A DNA stretch of 64,000 bases from Clostridia bacterium (GTDB taxonomy: Bacteria > Bacillota > Clostridia > Oscillospirales > CAG-272): contig JAFTUC010000005.1 in assembly GCA_017466445.1 (NCBI GenBank), positions 1 through 64,000 of the forward strand, in the 5' to 3' direction. A model generated the notes under the pieces. The model saw only the letters and a list, made by a program, of their open reading frames with translations. It was not told the DNA's origin and searched no databases. The position numbers and the translations under genes were made by a program. Each line of letters starts with the position of its first letter. The first letter of the stretch is position 1. Of this stretch, positions 1-8,149 are shown piece after piece.

Positions 1-666
1 AGCGTGGAAGATAACAAGGTCATTGCCGGTTCGGTGGATCTTGTCGGTACCGAAACACTGACGTTCAAGGAGTTTGTGTTGTCAAACTGGGATGAGGCAT
101 CCGGTGTTTCCGATGTGGATTGGTACAATGCCGCTCTTGCTGAAATTACGGATGGTAACAATCACTATGATAACTATCCCATTGCCGAGCCTTACCGTTA
201 TGCAGGTGGGTTCCAGGATAGTCTGATGCGTTGGTATGAGTATGAGATCACCTTAGAAGCCGGTGAGCGCATCGTTAACACGTTCACGGCTCCCATCTAT
301 CATTCCATCGATCTTCGTTATGAACCCAACGTTTGTGGATATACCTATCTGTTGTCTCCCGCAAAAACGTGGAAGAGCTTCGGTGAGCTTGAAATTGTGA
401 TCAACACACCGTATTACGTGTCGAGCTGTAGTATCGAGGGTTTTACTAAGACGGAGACCGGCTATACCGTGAAATTAAATGGTCTTCCTGATGGAGAGCT
501 GACCTTCAATCTGTCCACGTCAGAAAATCCCGTGCGTGCGACTCCGCCATATAGCTATATCGGTTGGATTGTTTTGGGCGTGATTGGTGGAGTAGTTGTG
601 CTTACCGGCGGAGTGGTTGCGTTTGTAGTAATCCGTAAAAGGAGGGCTCATCGTGGCAAAACTTAA
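1..666 (+). CDS. C-terminal part of a membrane-anchored surface protein (5' truncated)
   Basis: The reading frame is open from the first base, so the gene probably begins upstream of the window; the GTG at position 4 need not be its start. The visible 220 residues form a Tyr/Glu-rich, probably beta-rich extracytoplasmic region. One transmembrane helix follows near residues 185-210 (Ile/Val/Gly rich) and ends in an RKRR stop-transfer cluster. This topology suggests a protein exposed outside and anchored by its C-terminus. It overlaps the next gene by 14 bases, so it heads or continues a translationally coupled operon of membrane proteins. I do not recognise the family. Confidence 0.6.
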   Translation, partial: SVEDNKVIAGSVDLVGTETLTFKEFVLSNWDEASGVSDVDWYNAALAEITDGNNHYDNYPIAEPYRYAGGFQDSLMRWYEYEITLEAGERIVNTFTAPIYHSIDLRYEPNVCGYTYLLSPAKTWKSFGELEIVINTPYYVSSCSIEGFTKTETGYTVKLNGLPDGELTFNLSTSENPVRATPPYSYIGWIVLGVIGGVVVLTGGVVAFVVIRKRRAHRGKT

Positions 667-1057
667 CATAAAGAAATTTCTGCTTATTATGATGCCTATT
701 GCGGCATTGATTCTTGAGCTTTTACCGAATGGCGTAGTTCTGCGCTTTGCCAATCCTGATGGAGATCCTTGGGTGCGAACATATTCACATTTTGACATGA
801 TGCCTTTCGGATATGCAAACTTCGGCCCGCTGATTGCCGCTGTTCTGACCTGTGTTTTGCTTCTGCTTTCTGTGATCTATTTCTTCAAACCGTGCAAGGG
901 TTTAAACACAGCGATGATGAACGTGTCCGGATTTGCAACCGTTGCCGCTTTTGCCCCTCTGATGTTTGGCACGGACTATTTAACCGTGATCGGCATTATC
1001 GTTGGATTGTTGCTTGCTGCAACATTTGGCATATGCTTTATGAAAGGAAAACAATGA
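653..1057 (+). CDS. Small integral membrane protein
   Basis: A 134-residue protein with about four hydrophobic helices and short loops. The GTG start is preceded by a good AGGAGG at about 640-645 that lies inside the upstream gene, so the two are translationally coupled. No catalytic motif is visible. It sits in a four-gene run (1-2364) with another small membrane protein and a lipoprotein, suggesting a membrane complex of unknown function. Confidence 0.65.
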   Translation: MAKLNIKKFLLIMMPIAALILELLPNGVVLRFANPDGDPWVRTYSHFDMMPFGYANFGPLIAAVLTCVLLLLSVIYFFKPCKGLNTAMMNVSGFATVAAFAPLMFGTDYLTVIGIIVGLLLAATFGICFMKGKQ

Positions 1058-1075
1058 TGTTGGGAGGTGGATTCC

Positions 1076-1459
1076 ATGAAGAAGACGATAACGAAAATAA
1101 TCATAACCGTAGCATCGCTCATCTTATTTATGATGATCTTGCCCTGGCTGGCAATCAAGTTCGCTGACGGTTGGGCCGTAACGGGATTGTGGATGTTCGC
1201 TTTCTTTACCGTGAATCCTGCTCTCGTTATAGGTCTTAGCATTATGGCGGGCACCGAGCTACGGAAACTTTGGTGGATCCCGCTTGCCATATCTGCGCTG
1301 TTCCCGCTGCTCTTTGGTGCGGCCATTGGAGATTTTGTTTGGGATCTGTACGTTTACTCGGCAATTTATCTGCCGATTGGTCTGCTTGCAATGCTCGGAA
1401 CACACTTTGGTATGAAAATCGCTTTGAAAAGAAAGGGTACTGGTAGGGAGGCGTCGTGA
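1076..1459 (+). CDS. Small integral membrane protein
   Basis: A 127-residue protein (MKKTITK start) with about four predicted membrane helices. I chose the ATG at 1076 over a GTG at 1067, because the GGGAGG at 1062-1067 is then correctly spaced. The stop codon overlaps the start of the next gene (TGATG), so they are translationally coupled. It resembles its upstream neighbour in size and topology and may be a distant paralogue. Function unknown. Confidence 0.65.
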   Translation: MKKTITKIIITVASLILFMMILPWLAIKFADGWAVTGLWMFAFFTVNPALVIGLSIMAGTELRKLWWIPLAISALFPLLFGAAIGDFVWDLYVYSAIYLPIGLLAMLGTHFGMKIALKRKGTGREAS

Positions 1460-2364
1460 TGAAACGTATACTTGCTATAACATTAACCCTTGTTATGTTG
1501 CTTGTGGCTCTGACGGGCTGTATGGCACCGCAGATCTCTTCTGGACCTGAGGAGGATCAGAATCCGCCAAGCAAGGAACAGGGCTCGCAGTCCTTGAACC
1601 CACCGGTTCCCGGTGAGATAATTGATCTGAAAATCAATAGCCTTGACGAGCTGAACTATTATGCCGCGCTTCGCACGATTACTTCAACACCAAAAGTAAC
1701 GAAGCAGAGCGTGATTGGTTCGAATTTTGAAATTGTCCTATTGGCAAACGGTTCCGGACAGGACAAGGAGGAAGCACGTCCAACACCGGATACCACCGGT
1801 CCCGATGTGACCGAAGGTCCTTCCGTCACACCGGATAATCCCGGCGACACGGATTCCGACGAGGATGTTTATTATTACGAATTGGATTCTAATGAGCCCT
1901 TCTTTATCAACAAGGTCAGTATGTTCCAGATCGAACTGACCGATGAGAACGGATTCCTGGCTTCTAAGCTTGGTCTTGGTTTGGTAGACGTTGTGATCAC
2001 AGAAGAATGCATTTGGGGTGACAGCCTTATTACCTTCCGTAACGGAGAGAAGTTCTTCTCCTGCCTGTCAAACGGATGGAGCCTGAATGGTGAGACCGGC
2101 GGTTGGCTGTGGGATTTCTCCACCCATAAATACGTGGAGGGCTTCAATATCGTTAAGAACTTCGAACAGGAAAACCATGCTTTTTTCATTGAAATGAATG
2201 CGGAAGGGCAGGCAATTGCGTTTGAGTGCACAGGCACGCAGAACGGTGGCTACCATGCAGATCAGAACGTAAGGATTGCCAGCTCCACCAGCATTTCCGA
2301 TCAGAACAGCAGCTTTACCATTGCCGAGCTGGAGGAATATTTCAACGACGATAGCGTTTTGTGA
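1459..2364 (+). CDS. Secreted lipoprotein of unknown function
   Basis: A 301-residue protein with a classical lipoprotein signal: basic start, hydrophobic stretch, and lipobox L-T-G-C with Cys21 as the predicted lipidation site. A Pro/Glu/Ser-rich tether follows, and a second Thr/Pro/Asp-rich linker lies near residues 105-130. The rest contains acidic and aromatic segments. It is the last gene of the operon starting before the window, and a hairpin at 2389-2412 lies just downstream. It probably works outside the membrane together with the three upstream membrane proteins. No family recognised. Confidence 0.7.
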   Translation: MKRILAITLTLVMLLVALTGCMAPQISSGPEEDQNPPSKEQGSQSLNPPVPGEIIDLKINSLDELNYYAALRTITSTPKVTKQSVIGSNFEIVLLANGSGQDKEEARPTPDTTGPDVTEGPSVTPDNPGDTDSDEDVYYYELDSNEPFFINKVSMFQIELTDENGFLASKLGLGLVDVVITEECIWGDSLITFRNGEKFFSCLSNGWSLNGETGGWLWDFSTHKYVEGFNIVKNFEQENHAFFIEMNAEGQAIAFECTGTQNGGYHADQNVRIASSTSISDQNSSFTIAELEEYFNDDSVL

Positions 2365-2388
2365 TTACACACAGCAAGTGGTATTGAG

Positions 2389-2412
2389 AGGCATCGCATT
2401 GCGGCGATGCCT
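2389..2412 (+). terminator. Probable terminator after lipoprotein operon
   Basis: The arms AGGCATCGC and GCGATGCCT form a 9-bp perfect stem with a short loop. Only a weak T-rich tract follows, so termination may be partial. It lies 25 bases after the lipoprotein stop. Confidence 0.5.
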
Positions 2413-2579
2413 TTCAGTTTGGGAGTCGTTCATAGAAATCCCGATTATACGTGTTATAAATAGAAGTGAAAACTATCTTATTCTCGGTTTGCGAGACTGA
2501 TTTCCGGTATGCGGGCTGTTATTCTCAATACCGTTTTGGTAGAATGAGGTTGTAATAAACTTCATCAGGAGGCTTTGAT

Positions 2580-3848
2580 ATGGCAAAGAATTCGATAGGG
2601 CAATTTATTGCCGCGCTTAGAAAAGCAAAGGGAATGACCCAGCAGGAAGTAGCAGACCGTTTGAATGTATCCAATAAGGCGATCAGCCGTTGGGAGCGTG
2701 ATGAATGCGCTCCGGATCTATCGGCAATCCCTGCCTTGGCCGAAATGTTTGGCATTACCTGTGATGAGCTTCTGCGCGGAGAGCGTAGCAATCCCGAGAG
2801 AGACGCTGATGCGGAAACGGTAAGCAAGCTGAAGGCGAAAAGTGATAAGCAGTTCAGACTGATGCTTCACAGCAGAAAGAAGAAATTCACCAATCTTTCC
2901 CTTATTTCAGTCGGGCTTATCATTGTAGCCTTAATTGCTGCAATGATCTGCAATCTTGGTTTCTCAAAAGGGCTGCTCGGTTTCTGCCTCGCAAGCGTAC
3001 TCCTTGTTGCGGCAGCAATATGTCAGATCTGTTTTACCGTGAGTTGCAGAATACTGATTGACGAGGATGACGATGAGCACGCAAAGGAAATCCAAAGGGC
3101 AAACACGCAAATGGTGTTCAGCTCTGTCAGGATATTCTTTGCAATTCTTTTGATGCTTGCGTTTTGCCTGCCAATAGCAGTTTTAACTGTTGGGTATTTT
3201 AACAGTTATTATGGACTCGAAATCGGTTCTTGGATTTTATATGGCGGTTTGTTTGCAGCATCCGCATTTCTTCTCGCATTCTGTGTGTATAAGATATTCG
3301 TGCTGAAGGCATTGATCAGCAAGGAACTGGTATGGCTTGAAGAGCCGGCAGTTAACAAAGTCAATGCAGAAAGAAAACTTCTTAAAAAGATATGTATCGT
3401 ATTTACGGTCATCTTTGCGATCATTGCGGTTGCAACATACGTTATCACTTCTTCTGTTAGTGAATCTGATTTTAGAGAAAGCGTTACATTTAACGATCCC
3501 GATAAATTCATTGAGTATGTGCAGAATGATTATGATGCGTGGTATAGGGAGGGATACGATCACGAGCCTTCTTCCTCCAACATAACCAATGAGCTTAACC
3601 ATTTGAAAACATGGTCAGAAATTGATGGTAAAGAATACTACTACAATTCCAATTTATATGATACGCTGGCTATCCTGCAACACGAAAACGGAGAATGGGA
3701 AATCGTAGTTATAACCGTGGAAGCGGCTCAGCACGGTCAAGCTATATATTCAATGATAAACGCAGGATTGTTGTCCCTGCACGTAATCAACCTCGCAGTG
3801 TGCGTTATTTGGTATCTTGTTAAATCAAGGAAGTACAGAATAGCTTAA
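2580..3848 (+). CDS. XRE-family regulator fused to a membrane domain
   Basis: 422 residues. The N-terminus (about 8-62) is a Cro/CI-type helix-turn-helix with the usual MTQQEVADRLNVS recognition region, SRWER and PDLSAIPALAEMFGITCDELL ending. A linker leads to a membrane part with roughly five helices (about 105-270), an extracytoplasmic loop (about 310-385) and a last helix near the C-terminus. This architecture is common in Clostridia and suggests a membrane-tethered DNA-binding protein that could sense an envelope signal. It is monocistronic and ends at a strong terminator. An AGGAGG lies just before the ATG. Confidence 0.75.
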   Translation: MAKNSIGQFIAALRKAKGMTQQEVADRLNVSNKAISRWERDECAPDLSAIPALAEMFGITCDELLRGERSNPERDADAETVSKLKAKSDKQFRLMLHSRKKKFTNLSLISVGLIIVALIAAMICNLGFSKGLLGFCLASVLLVAAAICQICFTVSCRILIDEDDDEHAKEIQRANTQMVFSSVRIFFAILLMLAFCLPIAVLTVGYFNSYYGLEIGSWILYGGLFAASAFLLAFCVYKIFVLKALISKELVWLEEPAVNKVNAERKLLKKICIVFTVIFAIIAVATYVITSSVSESDFRESVTFNDPDKFIEYVQNDYDAWYREGYDHEPSSSNITNELNHLKTWSEIDGKEYYYNSNLYDTLAILQHENGEWEIVVITVEAAQHGQAIYSMINAGLLSLHVINLAVCVIWYLVKSRKYRIA

Positions 3849-3866
3849 ATTCAGCCCTCGCTACTC

Positions 3867-3895
3867 AGCCCTCGCTTCACGACGGAGCGAGGGCT
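3867..3895 (+). terminator. Rho-independent terminator
   Basis: AGCCCTCGCT and AGCGAGGGCT form a 10-bp GC-rich stem followed by a T-rich tail. A partial extra copy of AGCCCTCGCT lies just upstream. It terminates the XRE-membrane gene. Confidence 0.8.
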
Positions 3896-3930
3896 TCTTA
3901 TTAATGCGAGAAATATATAATTTAACGCAA

Positions 3931-3974
3931 AACATTAAAAACCCATTGACAAACATTAAGGATTGTGCTATACT
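3931..3974 (+). promoter_or_regulatory. Promoter of DUF2975-yozG pair with direct-repeat operator candidate
   Basis: TTGACA (3946-3951) and TATACT (3969-3974) are separated by 17 bp. The octamer AACATTAA occurs at 3931-3938 and again at 3952-3959, 21 bp apart, which is two helical turns, and flanks the -35 box. This is a plausible site for autoregulation by the downstream YozG-like repressor, but that is inference. Confidence 0.7.
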
Positions 3975-4006
3975 TATGCCAACAAATCACTCAGGAGGTA
4001 TGAGTA

Positions 4007-4564
4007 ATGAAAGGTCTTAATAAACTCGGAAAGGTTATTACCAAGATTTTAGAAGTATTCCATTGGGTAGGTGCAGTTTTAATGACAGCTGCCACCATTT
4101 GTTCTATGGCAGCGCCCGGCTGGGTAAATTACTTTGTCGGCTTTGATGCAAAGGATTGTTGCGGTGCAGAACTGAAGGTGTATGGCTTTGAGGTCAACGC
4201 TCCTGTTACCGATGGCAATGCAGATATGTTGACGTTTATGCTCTTTGGAATCGGCGCGGTCATAATCCTTATAGTTATGGCTATGGTATTCCGTAATTTG
4301 CATCTTATCTTTAAGAAGTCAGAAAATGCTACCCCGTTCCAAAAGGATAACATTCGCATGATGCGTGAGATTGGTATTCTCTCCATTGCCGTCCCTGTAA
4401 TCGGCTTCATTATGAGCGTAATTATTCGTTTGGTAACCGGTGTCGAAACAGCCGAACTCAGCATTGATATGTCGGGCATCTTTATGGGCATTATCGTTCT
4501 CTGTCTGACACAATTCTTTGCTCACGGTGCTGAACTAGAAAAAGACGTAGACGGTTTGCTGTAA
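4007..4564 (+). CDS. DUF2975-family membrane protein
   Basis: 185 residues with four predicted membrane helices (about 18-45, 70-98, 125-147 and 155-175) and a short FKKSENATPFQ-type cytoplasmic loop, which is characteristic of the DUF2975 family. In Bacillus the family member YoaS is paired with the small regulator YozG, and the same pairing is found here with a 10-bp gap. The function of the family is not established. The ATG follows AGGAGG with ideal spacing. Confidence 0.75.
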   Translation: MKGLNKLGKVITKILEVFHWVGAVLMTAATICSMAAPGWVNYFVGFDAKDCCGAELKVYGFEVNAPVTDGNADMLTFMLFGIGAVIILIVMAMVFRNLHLIFKKSENATPFQKDNIRMMREIGILSIAVPVIGFIMSVIIRLVTGVETAELSIDMSGIFMGIIVLCLTQFFAHGAELEKDVDGLL

Positions 4565-4574
4565 GGAGGTCGCT

Positions 4575-4787
4575 ATGGGTAAAATAGTTCTCCGCTTGGA
4601 TCGGATGATGGTTGAGAGAAAAATGTCATTAAACGAGCTTGCAGAGCGTGTAGGTATCTCCAACGTCAACCTTTCCAAAATCAAAAACAATAAAGTAACG
4701 GCTATTCGCTTTGCCACCCTTCCTGCGATCTGCGAGGTGCTCGATTGCAAAGCCGGAGATATTTTGGAATTTCAGAAAGATGAATGA
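4575..4787 (+). CDS. YozG-like small XRE/Cro-type repressor
   Basis: A 70-residue stand-alone helix-turn-helix protein: short N-terminal strand, MVERKMSLNELAERVGISN as HTH, then the NLSKIKNNK and LPAICEVLDCKAGDIL segments typical of the YozG/HTH_26 group. It lies directly after the DUF2975 gene with its own AGGAGG. By analogy with yoaS-yozG it probably regulates its own promoter at 3946-3974. Confidence 0.8.
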   Translation: MGKIVLRLDRMMVERKMSLNELAERVGISNVNLSKIKNNKVTAIRFATLPAICEVLDCKAGDILEFQKDE

Positions 4788-4830
4788 AAAAAAGGCGTCG
4801 CTTAGGCTGATTCTCATAAGGATGTTTACC

Positions 4831-4899
4831 GTAGGGGCGATCATTGATCGCCCGCAAATAACCGCAAAACCAAAACGGGCGACCAATGGTCGCCCCTAC
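4831..4899. repeat. Palindromic MITE-like repeat
   Basis: GTAGGGGCGATCATTGATCG (from 4831) and its near inverse ending CGCCCCTAC (to 4899) make about 24-bp imperfect terminal inverted repeats around a 20-bp AT-rich centre. Similar GTAGGGGCGA palindromes are, to my knowledge, scattered in intergenic DNA of gut Clostridia. No coding content. Confidence 0.6.
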
Positions 4900-4920
4900 A
4901 AACAAATTTTGGCAGAGAAC

Positions 4921-4949
4921 TTGTTTTCTCTGCCGATTTGTGTTATAAT
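4921..4949 (+). promoter_or_regulatory. Candidate promoter of NUDIX gene
   Basis: TTGTTT (4921-4926) and a perfect TATAAT (4944-4949) are 17 bp apart, about 150 bases before the NUDIX start. The leader contains a GC hairpin (CTCCCTC/GAGGGAG, near 4967-4984) and two short hairpins around 5010-5050. Confidence 0.5.
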
Positions 4950-5101
4950 GGAACTAACAAAAAAGCCTCCCTCCCAGAGGGAGCCTATTGAAGCGTTCGT
5001 ACAACTTTAGGGGTATGGGCTTTGCCCAAAGCCTTTGTAATACAAAGGCGAAACTGGTGATAAAACAGAACGATAAATACAGGTTTAGCGAGGAACTTGC
5101 A

Positions 5102-5725
5102 ATGGACAGAAACGAACAATGGTTACAATGGGCGATAGAATTGCAAAGTCTTGCACAGGCTGGTCTTACCTATGGTAAAGATGTTTACGACAAGGAGCGG
5201 TATGAGCGTATTCGCGATATCTCAGCTGAAATACTGTCCCATATGTCAGACATCCCGACAGAAATCGTAAAAGACTTGTTTTGTAATGAAACAGGATATC
5301 AAACCCCAAAGCTGGATACCCGTGCGGCCATTTTTAGGGAAGAGAAAATTCTTCTTGTTCGTGAGAACAACGGAAAATGGTCTCTTCCTGGCGGTTGGTG
5401 TGATGTGAATATCTCTGTCGGCGAAAACACCGTCAAAGAAGTAAAAGAAGAATCTGGGCTGGATGTAACCGCCGATAGTATTATTGCCGTTCAAGATAGG
5501 GCAAAGCACAATCTTCCAGTATATGCCTATGGTATATGCAAAATTTTTGTTCTCTGTTCTCTGGTTGGCGGCAGCTTCCAAGAAAATTTGGAAACCACGG
5601 GTTTTGATTATTTTAACGAGGATAGTCTTCCAGAACTTGCCACAGAAAAGAATACCGCTGAGCAAATCAAAATGTGCTTTGATGCCCACCGTTCAGGTGA
5701 CACATGGAAGACATTGTTTGATTGA
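5102..5725 (+). CDS. NUDIX hydrolase, nucleotide-sugar/ADP-ribose pyrophosphatase type
   Basis: 207 residues. The N-terminal 65 residues match the helical NUDIX_N domain seen in a Firmicutes ADP-ribose pyrophosphatase subfamily (WLQWAIELQSLAQAGLTY). The NUDIX fold follows, with the box near residues 95-120: GGWCDVN, then KEVKEESGL, where the Glu-Glu metal ligands are present. The first Glu of the canonical box is Ile here, a variation common in this subfamily. The ATG at 5102 gives the usual family length; longer upstream extensions run through repeat-like hairpins. Substrate is unproven. Confidence 0.8.
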   Translation: MDRNEQWLQWAIELQSLAQAGLTYGKDVYDKERYERIRDISAEILSHMSDIPTEIVKDLFCNETGYQTPKLDTRAAIFREEKILLVRENNGKWSLPGGWCDVNISVGENTVKEVKEESGLDVTADSIIAVQDRAKHNLPVYAYGICKIFVLCSLVGGSFQENLETTGFDYFNEDSLPELATEKNTAEQIKMCFDAHRSGDTWKTLFD

Positions 5726-5758
5726 CCAATTCCAATTTGTCGGGATGATAATAAGAGC

Positions 5759-5789
5759 GAGGGCTGGCGGAAAACAACTGTCAGCCCTC
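5759..5789 (+). terminator. Rho-independent terminator
   Basis: GAGGGCTG and CAGCCCTC form the stem 30 bases after the NUDIX stop, followed by AAAATTTG. The T-run is short. Confidence 0.6.
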
Positions 5790-5927
5790 AAAATTTGAGT
5801 CGCAGAAAGCAAAGAAAAGGAATTTTCAAAATACTATGAAAAAGCCATGAAAAATCCAATAAAAAGCCGAAAAATCAGGCGAACATGTGGTCAACTGAAA
5901 ACAGCCGATTTTGTGAAAAATATATAG

Positions 5928-5973
5928 AAAAACAGCCGAAAACAAGTCAAAATAGCTTGTTTTCGGCTGTTTT
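5928..5973 (-). terminator. Terminator of tRNA-Pro (bidirectional hairpin)
   Basis: AACAGCCGAAAACAAG pairs with CTTGTTTTCGGCTGTT, leaving a 9-base loop, with T-runs on both strands. It lies directly after the 3' end of tRNA-Pro. Confidence 0.85.
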
Positions 5974-5974
5974 T

Positions 5975-6050
5975 TGGTCGAAGTGACAGGACTCGAACCT
6001 GCGATCTCATCGTCCCGAACGATGCGCGATACCATCTTCGCTACACCTCG
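5975..6050 (-). tRNA. tRNA-Pro (anticodon CGG)
   Basis: All four arms can be drawn on the minus strand. The acceptor CGAGGTG pairs with CACTTCG (one G-U), the D-arm has GGTA, the anticodon arm is CATCG-TTCGGGA-CGATG with anticodon CGG, and the T-arm contains TTCGAGT. The CCA end is encoded (5975-5977). It is 76 nt long, with a strong terminator directly downstream. Confidence 0.9.
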
Positions 6051-6189
6051 AAATGGTAAAATTATTAGATTTTTTGTAAGTGGTCAAACATGTGGTCAGA
6101 CCGAGGAATTGCGGATTTTTCGACATTCGGGAGAGCCGAAAAAGTCAGTGTTTGTGGGGGTTTTCGGCTCTTCTCGAAAATTCTGCGCC

Positions 6190-6244
6190 GAGCGTGGTGA
6201 TTGAGACCCGAACCAAGCGCTCTACCTAGCTGAGCCACACCCCG
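6190..6244 (-). pseudogene. Internally deleted tRNA-Pro-like remnant
   Basis: On the minus strand the first 38 nt look like a normal tRNA-Pro 5' half: acceptor CGGGGTG, D-arm GCTCAGCTAGGTAGAGC, anticodon 5' stem CTTGG and loop TTCGGG. The sequence then jumps to what looks like the T-loop and 3' acceptor (TTCGGGTCTCAATCACCACG), where CACCACG would pair with CGGGGTG with one mismatch. The 3' anticodon strand, variable loop and 5' T-stem are missing. A deletion between two TTCGGG copies explains this. It is unlikely to be functional. Confidence 0.6.
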
Positions 6245-6334
6245 TTTTCGTACCAATAGATTATAGCACAACAAAAACGAATTGTCAACACAAAATCAAA
6301 ATATTTTTACTGTTTTTTATTTTTATAAAAAAGA

Positions 6335-6363
6335 TTGCATTTTTAGCAAATTTATAGTATCAT
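6335..6363 (+). promoter_or_regulatory. Candidate promoter of GH2 gene
   Basis: TTGCAT (6335-6340) and TATCAT (6358-6363) are spaced 17 bp in a very AT-rich stretch, 44 bases before the chosen start. Confidence 0.5.
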
Positions 6364-6406
6364 ATACACGAAAAGCATTTGCAACATGCCAAAGGAGACA
6401 ACATCT

Positions 6407-8113
6407 ATGCTCTTTCCCGAAAACAAGGGATCTACAAACATCCCTTTGTCCGAATATCCACGCCCGCAAATGGTCAGGGACAGCTATTACTCGCTTAACG
6501 GAAAATGGGATATCAGAATAAGTGAAAGCGACGCGATCGTCGATGAATTTGACGACGAAATTATCGTTCCCTTTTCACCCGAGAGCAGACTTTCGGGCGC
6601 AAAGCGTGCTCCGAGACCGAGCGAATTTCTGTTTTACAGAAAGAAATTCTATCTCTCGTCCGATTTTATGAAGGATCGTCTTATTATCAATTTCGGAGCC
6701 GTCGATTTTTCCGCCGATCTTTACGTTAACGGACATTATATCGGATCGCACCGTGGTGGATACACCGCCTTTTCCTTCGACATAACCGAGTGGATATTTA
6801 TCGGAGAAAACGAGATACTCCTTCGCGTATCAGACCCGTCCGACACATCTTATCACTCAAGAGGAAAACAAAAGGAAAAGCGCGGAGGCATCTGGTACAC
6901 ATCGCAAAGCGGAATCTGGCAGAGCGTTTGGCTCGAAAGCCTACCGAGCGACTACATCTCTTCCCTTCTTATCGTGCCGTCTCTTGAAAGATCGTGCGTT
7001 TACATAACGGTAAGATCTGCATCCGACACGGAATGTGAGATCGTATTCAACGGCAAGATCCACAGCGCAAGATCAAACGAGCCATACGCACTTTATCTTG
7101 AAAATTTCATCGCCTGGGCGCCAGAATCCCCGATGCTTTACGAGTTTTCCGCATGTCTCGGAGACGACCGCGCAGACAGCTATTTTGCCATGAGAAGCTT
7201 TGGCGTCGGAAAGGACAGTCGCGGTATTCCCCGTCTCATGCTCAACGGCAAGCCATATTTCCACAACGGGCTTCTCGATCAGGGATATTTCGGATACGGA
7301 CTCTACACCCCCGAAAGCGACGAAATGATGATATCAGACATAACACGCGCCAAGGAAATGGGCTTCAACATGCTCAGAAAGCATATAAAGATCGAGCCCA
7401 TGCGCTGGTATTACCATTGTGACCGTCTCGGAATTCTCGTCTGGCAGGACATGATAAACGGAGGCGGAAAATACAATCCTCTCGTAATATCGTCCCCTCT
7501 GATCACCAAAAAGCATTTCAGGGACGATCGCTACTCCTGGTTCGCAAGAAAGGACAAGGAGGGACGAAATGAATATTACGCAGAGCTTGAGGAGATGATA
7601 AATCAGCTCATAAACGTTCCGTCGATCGCCATGTGGGTTCCCTTTAACGAGGGATGGGGGCAGTTTGACGCCGCAAAAGCGCTCGATCTCATACTCTCGA
7701 TAGACAAAACGCGAACCGTAGACCATGCGAGCGGATGGCACGATCAAGGCATTGGAGACATACAAAGCCTGCACGTTTATTTCACAAAATACAGATTCTC
7801 GCCCGACAAAAAGGGGCGCGTCGTCGTACTCAGCGAATTCGGAGGATACAATCACAAAATCGAGGGACATTCCTTTACGTCGAGAAATTTCGGATACAAG
7901 CATCTGAAGACGCCCGAGGATCTGAAAAAGGCACTCACAAGGCTATACAGTGAAGAGATATTTCCGTCTGTAGAAAAGGGACTTTCGGCAGCGGTATATA
8001 CTCAGCTTGCCGACGTCGAGGACGAGGTCAACGGTCTTATAACTCACGACCGTGCAATGACCAAGCTTCCCACCGACGTAATAAGAAGCATCGTTGAATA
8101 CAAAAACAAATGA
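6407..8113 (+). CDS. Glycoside hydrolase family 2 enzyme (beta-galactosidase/glucuronidase-like)
   Basis: 568 residues. It has the GH2 order: N-terminal jelly-roll sugar-binding domain (about 20-170, with SLNGKWDI and GGYTAFSFDIT), immunoglobulin-like domain (about 170-265), and a TIM barrel. The acid/base Glu lies in FNEGWGQF (about Glu415) and the nucleophile Glu in SEFGG (about Glu477). It lacks the long C-terminal domains of LacZ and has no signal peptide, so it is cytoplasmic. AAAGGAG at 6391-6397 supports the ATG at 6407 rather than the one at 6386. The sugar specificity cannot be read from sequence. Confidence 0.85.
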   Translation: MLFPENKGSTNIPLSEYPRPQMVRDSYYSLNGKWDIRISESDAIVDEFDDEIIVPFSPESRLSGAKRAPRPSEFLFYRKKFYLSSDFMKDRLIINFGAVDFSADLYVNGHYIGSHRGGYTAFSFDITEWIFIGENEILLRVSDPSDTSYHSRGKQKEKRGGIWYTSQSGIWQSVWLESLPSDYISSLLIVPSLERSCVYITVRSASDTECEIVFNGKIHSARSNEPYALYLENFIAWAPESPMLYEFSACLGDDRADSYFAMRSFGVGKDSRGIPRLMLNGKPYFHNGLLDQGYFGYGLYTPESDEMMISDITRAKEMGFNMLRKHIKIEPMRWYYHCDRLGILVWQDMINGGGKYNPLVISSPLITKKHFRDDRYSWFARKDKEGRNEYYAELEEMINQLINVPSIAMWVPFNEGWGQFDAAKALDLILSIDKTRTVDHASGWHDQGIGDIQSLHVYFTKYRFSPDKKGRVVVLSEFGGYNHKIEGHSFTSRNFGYKHLKTPEDLKKALTRLYSEEIFPSVEKGLSAAVYTQLADVEDEVNGLITHDRAMTKLPTDVIRSIVEYKNK

Positions 8114-8118
8114 TCAAA

Positions 8119-8141
8119 GCCGCCGGGAAATTCCCGACGGC
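8119..8141 (+). terminator. Terminator between convergent genes
   Basis: GCCGCCGGGAA and TTCCCGACGGC pair with one mismatch, followed by a T-rich tract. It ends the GH2 transcript and may also serve the converging gene. Confidence 0.7.
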
Positions 8142-8149
8142 TCCGATTT

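Larger units (their letters stand above)
5882..6098. repeat. 12-bp direct repeats flanking tRNA-Pro
   Basis: AACATGTGGTCA occurs at 5882-5893 and at 6087-6098, on either side of tRNA-Pro and its terminator; a third TGGTCA lies at 6081-6086. No integrase gene is nearby. They could be leftover attachment-site-like sequences or chance. Confidence 0.35.

Noticed and set aside
4711-5010. 99-codon frame through the palindromic repeat
   Set aside because: It overlaps the yozG-like gene and crosses the MITE-like repeat; composition follows the repeat, not a protein.
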